Assembly (NCBI RefSeq): GCF_040954835.1 | Contig: NC_090706.1 | Location: forward strand, 25,615,148-25,679,147 | Length of the DNA stretch: 64,000 nucleotides | Direction of reading: 5' to 3' | DNA from: Lepisosteus oculatus | Taxonomy: Eukaryota > Chordata > Actinopteri > Semionotiformes > Lepisosteidae | Shown: positions 50,580 to 64,000 of the stretch, in pieces | Layout: each line of letters starts with the position of its first letter | Numbering within the stretch: position 1 is the first letter of the stretch | The notes under the pieces: generated by a model | Told to the model about the DNA's origin: nothing | Seen by the model: the letters and a program-made list of their open reading frames with translations, nothing else | The model's database searches: none | Made by a program: the position numbers and the translations under genes

Positions 50580-50748
50580 GTGTATTGCTCTAGGCTGTGG
50601 TGAGGGAGGGCGCTAGCTGGTTGCGAGGAAGGTGCTGATTGGCTAGAATGAAGTAAAAGCAAACACGTCACGTGGAGGATAGGCTCAGTGGGATAAAATA
50701 ACATCTCCTTATATGGAACAGGATGGACAGTTCCACTTGATGGAAGAG
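50580..50748 (+). promoter_or_regulatory. aff4: possible alternative aff4 promoter and first exon
   Basis: In sequence order: an inverted CCAAT box (GATTGGCT at 50637-50644), a CACGTG E-box (50669-50674), a TATA-like GATAAAATA (50692), then a good donor GAAGAG|GTAAGT after 50748. Joined to the 57504 exon it would add 5'UTR; an upstream ATG at 50714 would read out of frame with aff4. Confidence 0.35.
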
Positions 50749-51363
50749 GTAAGTTTCGTCTTTCCTCAAAGAGCCTTTCTGTGCCTAGATACACTGTTTC
50801 ATTGGAAAGAAAAATAAACCATGACCATAATATTTCTAGTTACCTAAAAATATTTAATATTTGGATACAATCTTTGGGAATGTAGATTCGTATGGTATTC
50901 ATTTCATTGTGTGACATTTCCGTTACCCAGTTTCTGGGTTGTAATTTGTTAAATTGTGGCACTGTTGTGTGGACTTTTGAACAGCCACACGGGGCTTGAC
51001 GTGATCAAAGTACACACTACAGCATGTCTGTTTGTGAGTTTGTTTCGAATCCTGCAGTCTCGCTGCGAGCCCCTTCCCCCTTCAGAAAAGCAGCAGGCTC
51101 TTCACTTCAGCTATTGTCCCTTGCCAGCCTCCCTCCCCCCACCCCCCTTCTGCTAGTTCGAGTGGAATCTCCCGTGTACGAGCTGAAACCTCCCTAGCCT
51201 TTAGATTTAGCTCAAAGCAAATAATGTTTTATCTTTAATAACAAGTCGTAGATACAGGTTGTGAACTGAGGTCTTTTTTTGCGTTTTTGTACACCTGGAA
51301 AACTACAGAACAGAACATTCTGGGATTCTTTTTATCTTCTCCAATGATTCACTGTTTTGAGTC

Positions 51364-51380
51364 ATGGCCTCTCAGTCAGG
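51364..51380 (+). CDS. aff4: candidate alternative first coding exon of aff4
   Basis: ATG GCC TCT CAG TCA GG followed by donor GTAAGC. Splicing to the acceptor at 57503 completes Gly and reads [17 protein letters not shown], in frame with the main aff4 start. The paralogue AFF1 begins with a similar short peptide (MAAQSS) from its own first exon. No transcript evidence is available here. Confidence 0.4.
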
Positions 51381-52034
51381 GTAAGCAAAAGAACAAGTTT
51401 TTTTTTTTGCAGATGGTTGAAGTAATAATATTTACATAGCATTTTGGAAGTTGTTCCGTTTGTACTTATAGATACTTTGAACTTTTGATCTGTTTTAAAT
51501 CCTGAAACTGAATTTTAAAGTTAATCCTTTAAGCCACATTAAAACACGGTCTGGGATTCTTTATCTGATCAAGTGCTTAAAGTAAAACACCCCTTTTTTC
51601 CTGCCAAAATTCATTTGCTGATTTTGTTTTTTCTGTGGTCATGTAACCAATGGCCAGCTGGGCTTTGCAGCCAGCAACTTCCGTTCCATTTTCTTCCATA
51701 GAAAACATTGATTTTTTTACACTTGTGTGGTGTCAGCATTAATGAATAAACTGCAATGAAAACGTTTTTGATCCACAAATCGAGCAAAGTCTGAATCAGG
51801 CTCTTCAGAATGATAGATGATTTAATAAAAACTGTATTGTTAGCATCATAGTTTCTTTTGGGCCTCCTTATTTTCATGTTGAGGTATTTTGATGATGAAG
51901 TGGATCCTTGAGTTTCAGTCGTTAGTGAGAAATCAACTTTAAAATGAGTGAAAGTCTTCTCTACCTTTATACCAGATTTTGATACTTGAGCTGGTAGCGT
52001 TGTTAACTGTAGTTTTACGGCTTCAGAGTTACAG

Positions 52035-52330
52035 TTGTTGTTTCTGGGGTGCTGTCTGGGTGGAGTTTGCATGTCCTCGCTGTGTTTGCATGGGTTTTGT
52101 CCGGATGCTCAGGTTTCCTCTTAGAGTCCCAAAACAAGTAGGTTAATTTGCTTCTGGGAAAAGTGGCCCCGGCGTGTGAGTGTGCGTTTGTGTCTGTAAG
52201 TGTCCTGGAACGGACTGGCGTCCCATCCAGGGTGTATCCAGCCGTGTGTCTGTTGCTCCCCAGGATAGTTTCAAGCTCCCCCCATGACCCTGAATTGGAT
52301 GAAGTGCTTAGAAAATGGATGGATATGCGA
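52035..52330 (+). mobile_element. tRNA-derived SINE, 5'-truncated
   Basis: Core GGTGGAGTTTGCATGTCCTC, TGTTTGCATGGG, then ACTGGCGTCCCATCCAGGGT and AGAAAATGGATGGATATG. Lacks most of the tRNA head. In aff4 intron 1. Confidence 0.85.
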
Positions 52331-54624
52331 GATATCCTTGAAAATGGAAGCTGCCAATTTTTCGGTATCCCCATTAGGATTATGGTCTCGAGTCAGAAAT
52401 TAAACTGACCTTAATTAGAAGAAAATGATTTTTCCTGTGATTTGTATGTGTACATAATAGTTGAATGGAGAACTTGGATTCAAAGAAAATGTTCATAGTT
52501 TCTTTTGGACTGCAGTTTATTTTATGAGGAGGGAGCCTGAAAGCAAATACTCTTCATGAGGCGTATGTTTAATGGGTGGGATGTGTGGTTGCTTTAAGGT
52601 TTAGAGTGATAAAACCCTGCCTGAGTGTATGTTACTTCGGTGCTGGCCTGCCAGCATCAATTGAAAACTACTTATTCAGCAGTGAGAACTTTCGAGTATC
52701 ACTGTACTGGTAGGGAAGAGAAACTTCAGAAGAAACCTTCGTATTTTGTTGTGTACTGACAGAATTGCTGCTACTATGGGCCTACTACTCTGGCAAAGCC
52801 ATAGCAACACATACAGTAACATGGAGCCCACAAATTCAACAGTGAGTTGCTCATATGAAGATGTGTGTCCTATAGTTTGACTTTTCAGCCCTCCAAAATA
52901 AAGTGCTCATCACAAGCTGCACACGTGTTCACTTCTTTGCTACACTTCATTGTGTTTTACAGCACAAAATAACAAAGGGTGTAATTCTCACCTTGAGTGT
53001 TTTTTTCTGGATAATGCAGAAATGTTGGTCAATATTGGGGAAAAATGCACTTCCATTTACAATTTACAATTGCTTAGCTTTCACTTTTGTTAAATTGACT
53101 ATTTCAGATGCAATCAATCAATTGTGTTTTTAAAGCTTCAATATATGAAACCAGCAGTTTACCACAATATTTTTACATGAGATGAATAATTGGGCTAAGG
53201 TCAAGTAACAATGTGGGAATAAAGGATAGATGTAATTGGATACATTTTTAAGGAGACTCCCTCTTCAGTCCAACATAAGCCTCCATTTTTTTGTTTGTTG
53301 CTCTTAGAAAGCCTTAAGACATTTATACAGCCCTGGCTTCTAGCCATCCAGTTCCTGATTGTCGTCTTGTTCTACTCCTTTGTAAAATAATGAGTGTGAG
53401 CCCTCTGGGTGATGGAGAATGGTAGAGTGCTAATTTGACTATTGATGCACTAATGAGATGAAGAAAGCTTGATATTATCTACTAGACTGAGAAATAGTGT
53501 GTTCTCAGGTGGAACCTTTTAATTGTCTATTTCTTAAAAAATAGTTTGACCTCATGCTTGTTTGATTAATGATTCATTCTGTAACTAATGATTGTGAATT
53601 TGTAGTTATACTGTTTCCAGATGTTCAGCTGAAAGTTATGGACTTTACATTACAGTCGATGCAGATACTCTAAATTTGACTCTTAACAGTCAAATGTAAG
53701 CTAAAGTGAACTTCAGTGGTAGTGAAGGAGTTTGTTGTATCTTTTGCAGTTCAGAATTTTTTTTTACTAATATTGAAGCTAAAATCTTTTTAGGCTAACA
53801 AGAAAGAAAGACATTAAACACTATATGATGTGAATTTGACTCTCATTATGAGTTTGAATATACTGTTAAATAAATCAAGCTAACATAAGAGTGCTGTATA
53901 ATCTAATTCTGCCCTGACTTAAAATATGCCTTGAAGAACTGAAACTGAAAGGCTGGCTTTTCATCAAGAATATATTCATTTTAATTAAGGTGATAAAAAA
54001 TGCTGACTCTTGGTAAAATACAAGCTGCTGGTTTGAGGTTTGTCTGAGGAAAATAATCATAGTGAATCACATTAGCAAAAATTACAGTGCCAGTAGTGGG
54101 GACTGCACAGTTCACACATTGCACAATCAAAAATATCTGATTGGAGTGTTTATGGTCAATAAAACTTTCCCAAGTTATAGTATTTGAAACAGTCATCATT
54201 CTTGATAATTGTCTTCTAAATGCGAAGCTTGTAATTCCTATCTACTCTGTGATTGAAAAGTGAACATTGCAGTTAAATTCAGCTATTGAAACAAAATGCA
54301 GCAATCACGCAAATTCAAATTTGGAAGTATTAACTAATGGTTATAAATGTTAAAAATGTTTACTCTTAGTTAATACTCCTTTTTAATTATAGATGTTTAG
54401 GAGACTGGTGATTTGTGAGTAGAACTATCCTTATACCATAGGATTTGAAAATGAATCACTGTAGTACTGTCATCTTGCAGTTCCGTAATTATTCCTTTTT
54501 GATTATGGTATGAGGTGGTATTAAGTGCTTTTATCCTTTCATGAAATTATAGATAGAAAAAACACAATGTGTTATAAAAGGTGCCTATGTTACTGTCCTT
54601 TTGAATTTTGTTTTCATGGTTGGT
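52331..54624. other. aff4 intron 1, AT-rich part
   Basis: I see no gene or clear repeat in this 2.3-kb stretch. Confidence 0.5.
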
Positions 54625-54980
54625 GGAGACCCATCCATCCATTTTCTAACTGCTTTAACCAGTTCAGGGTTGTGGGGGAGTGGGAGCCTGTCCCAGCAAG
54701 CAACAGGCTCAAGGTGGGGCACACCCTGGATGGGACACATGTCCATTGCATGGCCGACAAAAACACACACACACACACACACACACTCACACCAGGACCT
54801 ATTTTCTCAGGAGCCAGTTAACCTTTGGACTGTGGGAGGCAACCGGACCACCAGCAGGAAATCCATGCGAACACAGGGAAAACCTACAAACTCCACACAG
54901 ACACTACCCCAAGGGCTGGAATTGAGCCCAGGGTCCCAGTGTTGCAAAGTTAATCACTGCCCTACTGTGCCGCCCATAGT
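54625..54980 (-). mobile_element. tRNA-derived SINE, near full length
   Basis: On the minus strand: GGCGGCACAGTAGGGCAGTG head, GGGCTCAATTCCAGCCC (B-box region), TTTGTAGGTTTTCCCTGTG, TCCCACAGTCCAAAGG, and 3' end TTAGAAAATGGATGGATGG. An (AC)n tract has grown inside it. Confidence 0.88.
54763..54786. repeat. (AC)n microsatellite within a SINE
   Basis: Twelve AC units, inside the SINE at the position where related copies read CACACAC. Confidence 0.95.
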
Positions 54981-55029
54981 TGGGAATATTTTGTAAAAAG
55001 ATCTCACCGCCTAACATGATCCTGACAGT

Positions 55030-55275
55030 TGTCTTTATATAGTGGATCATAGCCACAACCCTTGTATACTCGCACAGAGAGAGTGAGGACATGCCGTCTC
55101 CTCTGCCCTACCCACCCAGAAAGTCACTCCTCTCCAGATGCAGTTCAAGGTCTGTAGTCGGACTGACTTGCTAGTTACATGGTCAGGGCTCGAACTTCTA
55201 ACTTTAGGCTCGCTGAATTCAGCCTGCCTTTGGGACAAGTGCCTTACTGGTTGAGCCACTCCTAAGCACCCCCTA
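55030..55275 (-). mobile_element. tRNA-derived SINE, second family
   Basis: On the minus strand: GAGTGGCTCAACCAGTAAGG (A-box region) and AGAAGTTCGAGCCCTGACC (B-box), followed by a non-tRNA body. Distinct from the 54.6-kb family. Confidence 0.7.
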
Positions 55276-57503
55276 TAAAAAGTTAAATCTCATACCTCAC
55301 AGTTTTAAGTGCTGGTCGTTGTAAATGCAGATTGAGTATCTCTTTATCTTTGTGAAAATGATCTTTTCAAGCTGCACCTCTTAACTTGAAATTCATTTTC
55401 TTTTGGAACCTAGCCTTCTGGCTTGTGTGTTACATTTGGGATTTTTGGAAAGATCCATTGCTTTCTCAGTTAAGTGTGCAGTCATTCATCAGTGCATGTG
55501 AGTTTGGATATGTTTTAGTGGGTGGAAGCTGAATCTTTTATTTTACAATGGTACAGTAACACAAACTGCTCAGCTTTATTTTGTGCTTTCTTTTGGTTTT
55601 GCACTGTTTTAGAGTTGTATTTAGGAACAGGTTATCTGTGCAGTGTTTCTGTATCTGACCTAAACCTATTGACCATGCCAAGCAGAAACCCAGCATCTAG
55701 ATATTTTTGTAAATTCAAGAGTGAGAAAAACCGCAAAATAAATACTTTTCACATTCTTTTAAAAGCCATTTTTCACTTTCAAATGATTTGCTCCTGCTGA
55801 CATAAAAAAGAATGTTATCTCAACAGGATTTATTACAGTAGTTCATCATTAAGGGATGCTCATTCCTTTCATACCAGTGGTATTTCAAAGGTTTGCTTTT
55901 GCTGCTTTAGACTATAAAATTGTGCTTGTAGATGTTTATGTCTAAGCAACCATTTTCATCATGGTTATTTGGCTGAGAGAGAATTTCCTGATTTGTATTG
56001 TGTGTAGTTGGAGACAAAAGCCTGCCAGATTTTAATATTACTTGTAAAGAAACGTTCCTAATGTTTCTAATTAATTTCACAGGTTAGGGATTTCACACAA
56101 ATCCATTACGTAGCTACTAAAACTGTACCTTATATATTAAGACATAGTTAAAGCCATCTAAGGGCAGTTATATGACAGAATTAGTAGCAGTTATTTCTTA
56201 CATTCCCATTATTATGGTTTTATAGCATTCATATTTTCATATGATTTACAAGGGACGATAAAGTCCATCCACTTCCATAAGTTTGTCTTTAAGAGCTCCT
56301 GAAAGCCTTGAACAGCAAAGGTATTCATTTCGGGTGCAGGTGGGGCTTTGTGACCTAGTTTTGACAAGTTCAAGCCAGCTGTGACCGCAGTTCTCCAAAG
56401 CAGCAGCACATACTTGGCTCAGCGCCGCCAGGGGGCTGACTTCAGCCCCCGAGCTTTTGTCAGCTTCCAGTGGTGCCATAACTGAGGGACGTACTTCTCC
56501 TCCAGTTAGTGCCGGGCTTTCTGTACGGCGCTGTGGCACGCAGCGAGTGAAACTAGGAGCAGCATGGTGGCCAGGTGTGTCAGAGGAGCCCTTCTCCTGT
56601 ATAATAAATTCTGAATTAAGGCTGAAGTGCTTTTGAACCTGCTCCCAACTGTTTGAGAAAGGTATTAGGCATTATTCCTTGGTGTTTATATGGTAATGTG
56701 ACTGTTAAGGGTCAGATTTCAGCTCCAAAAATACGCCTCAATTGGGTATGTGACTTGATTTTAGTTAGGCGCTTTTCATTTAAAAAAGCATATTGTTATT
56801 CTTATGCTGTCTAAAATTGTGCAGACGTTAGATACAGTAACCTTTTGTAGAGACCTAGTTTGGCTGATACCATCCTCTTTGCATTTTGGGCTTAGTGGAA
56901 CAGAAAATTCAAAACTGCGTGATTGCTTCAGCATGACCTTGGCCCAGATTAAATGAACTCTTCAACCCACTCACCAACAGCAAATTAGGAAAAGTACTTG
57001 AAATGGGTTTATGGCTGTTAATCAGTCTGCAGTTACTGCCCAGAAGAACCTTGCCAACAAACTTGGTGTAATTTGCAATTGTCAAATGGGTTAATGTTTG
57101 GATTTTATCTGGGCCTTGGAGTATTTTTTCATGAAATGTGCGTTAGAAATGCTTCCTGGGTCAGTCCTCACTGACCTGTTGCAAACTATACTACTATATG
57201 CACTGCAGAGTAGCATACAGGGAGGGGTAAAACAACAGTACACATTGCTGTTCATTTTCCAAGCCACATTCAGTTGTAGCTTTGGCTCTGTTATTTGTGT
57301 AGGAATAGGGTATTAGGAGTCTGGATCTTATTACGAGTTTTTAGAACTTGTTTTTCCTTGTTCTATTTTTGAATGTTGCTTTTTTTCCAGTACTGATGAT
57401 GAAGATGATTTTGGGACACAGATGCATTAAAAAAAAAGGTAGATCTAAAATGAGGAACCTGTAAGTTGTTCTGCACACTTAGTGATTCTGTCTTTGTTGT
57501 TAG
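55276..57503. other. aff4 intron 1, last part
   Basis: Contains the CTCF-like motif at 56.42 kb and an exon-like segment at 57391-57439. The GC-rich 56.3-56.55 kb stretch has a 97-codon minus-strand frame with no recognised domain. Confidence 0.5.
56421..56438 (+). promoter_or_regulatory. CTCF-like motif (plus orientation)
   Basis: GCCGCCAGGGGGCTGA on the plus strand, close to the CTCF core. Together with 42145-42163 the two motifs point away from each other and flank the aff4 5' region. Confidence 0.45.
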
Positions 57504-57507
57504 CAAC

Positions 57508-62609
<5,102 letters not shown>

Positions 62610-62916
62610 GTAAGTGTTAGTGTTTTATTTAAGATTGTTCTCTTGAAAATCTTATAAAATGTTTTGAATAAAGTTTAACATTTTCCTTAACATGATAAGG
62701 TAAGTTAAAACATAAGAAAGATGTTCTAGCTTCAGGCAGGATTAACTTTACATCAAATGTGAATATGCTGTAAGTAAGATTGTAATTTGAGTTTCAGTGT
62801 TTAACATTAATTTATGAACTCCACATGAAAGCGTGGAGTCAGCATGTTCTAAAACTGTTAAGCAAAATGCATTTTCACTCTCCTGTTCTTATATTGATGT
62901 ATAAACTATGTACAAT

Positions 62917-64000
62917 GCCGTGAAAATGTATTTGCTGATTTACTGATTAACTCCATTATTAAAATTTTTTGACACTGAGTGTTTTCAGGTCTTCAACCAA
63001 ACTCTAATATTAGATAAGGGGAACCTGAGTGAACAAATAACACTTTTAAAAAAAAACTTATTTCATTTATTTAATAAACAAAGTTATCCAACACCAACTG
63101 GCACTGTGTGAAAAAGTAATTGTCTCCTTAGTTAAATCAACCCAATTAAAGGGATACTTTAGAGTCTACTGATTGAATACAGCCAGGCTTGATTACAGCC
63201 AGCCCTGCTCAACATAAACCTCACTTATTTTGACCCTTACCATCAGAGTCAACTTGCCAACACAAAGATTCAACAAGCACATTATGCCAAGATCAAAGGA
63301 AATTCCTGAAGAGATCAGAAAAAAAGTTGTTTATCAGTGTGGAAAGTAATAGGTCTATTCCTGCTGATTGAGCTTCTTAAACTCCACCGAACCACAGTGA
63401 GAGCCATAATCTCCAAATGGAGAACACTTGGAACAGTAGTGAATCATTCCCAGAAGTGGCCAGCCTGCCAAAATTTCTCCAAAGGCGCAAAGTAAAATCC
63501 AGGAAGTCACAAAGTGTCATAAAAAACATTCAAAGAAATTCAGGCTTCTCTTGCCTTGGTTAAGGTCAGTGTTTATGACACCACAATCAGAAAGAGACTG
63601 GGCAAAAATGGGCTTCATGGGAGAGTAGCAAGGTGGAAACCACTCCTAACAAAGTTAGAAATAAATGCTCATCTCTCATTTGCCAAGAAGCACCTGGATG
63701 ATCCCCAAGCCTTTTGGGAGAATGTCCTATGGACAGATGAGTCAAAAGTGGAACTTTTTGATGACATAGGTCACATTATGTCTGGTGTAAAGCAAGCACA
63801 GCATTCCACAGTTATAACATACTACCACCACCATGCTTGACTGTTGGTATGATGATGGTGTGGGGATTCTTTGCTGCCTCAGGACCTGGACGACTCGCCA
63901 TAATTGAAGGAACCATGAATTCTATCCTGTATCAGAAAATTCTTAAGGAGATTGTCCGGTCATCTGTCCGTGAGCTGAAGTTAAAGCATAGTTGGATCAT
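62917..64000 (+). mobile_element. Tc1/mariner element, cut by the window edge
   Basis: Begins near ACAATGCCGTGAAAATGTATTTG, a left terminus resembling Tc1 elements with CAGTGCCTTGAAAAAGTATT-type ends. It runs to the window end without its right terminus. In an aff4 intron, same strand. Confidence 0.8.
63284..64000 (+). pseudogene. Tc1 transposase pseudogene, partial
   Basis: Starts MPRSKEIPEEIRKKVVYQCG, then several stops and shifts. Later segments IRKRLGKNGLHGRVARWKPL, WENVLWTDESKVELF (first catalytic Asp) and MMVWGFFAASGPGRLAIIEG are typical. Truncated at the window edge. Confidence 0.85.

Noticed and set aside
56246-56539. 97-codon minus-strand frame in aff4 intron 1
   Set aside because: No recognised family and no promoter or splice context; the same stretch is better explained as a GC-rich regulatory patch with a CTCF-like motif.

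Overview
This window is vertebrate nuclear DNA, most likely from a ray-finned fish. The genes have many short exons with GT-AG introns. The proteins are close to their human counterparts, and the repeats are typical of fish: Tc1/mariner and hAT DNA transposons, L2-type LINE 3' ends, tRNA-derived SINEs and a 5S-rRNA-derived SINE. I cannot name the species; a non-teleost or early-branching lineage is a guess. Nothing suggests a prokaryotic or viral segment.

Layout. 1-3.0 kb: no gene, with a duplicated repeat. 3.0-9.6 kb, minus: gnpda1, complete (289 aa). 10.6-18.7 kb, minus: rnf14, complete (462 aa). 20-32 kb, minus: hspa4, complete in 19 coding exons (848 aa). 33.86-38.8 kb, plus: zcchc10, complete (159 aa), head-to-head with hspa4. 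39-43.4 kb: gene-poor, with SINE copies and hairpins. 43.4-64 kb, plus: the 5' third of aff4, with a CpG-rich non-coding first exon, a 13.5-kb first intron and six coding exons (377 codons plus 2 nt). The rest of aff4 lies beyond the right edge. Exon boundaries were set by reading frame, splice consensus and protein similarity; the phases agree at every junction and the total lengths match the known families.

The genes are ordinary housekeeping loci, not an operon: an aminosugar deaminase, an RBR ubiquitin ligase, an Hsp110-type chaperone, a small zinc-knuckle protein and the scaffold of the super elongation complex. The gene set matches genes of human 5q31, but more tightly packed.

I found no novel gene system. 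The observations most worth checking are in aff4: a candidate in-frame alternative first coding exon (MASQSG) and a duplicated splice donor that would insert six residues into the predicted ELL-binding segment. Next are a 171-bp inverted repeat flanked by 13-bp direct repeats with a hammerhead-like core, a 5S-SINE whose two copies share sequence upstream of the 5S head, and a perfect hairpin in the zcchc10 promoter/5'UTR.
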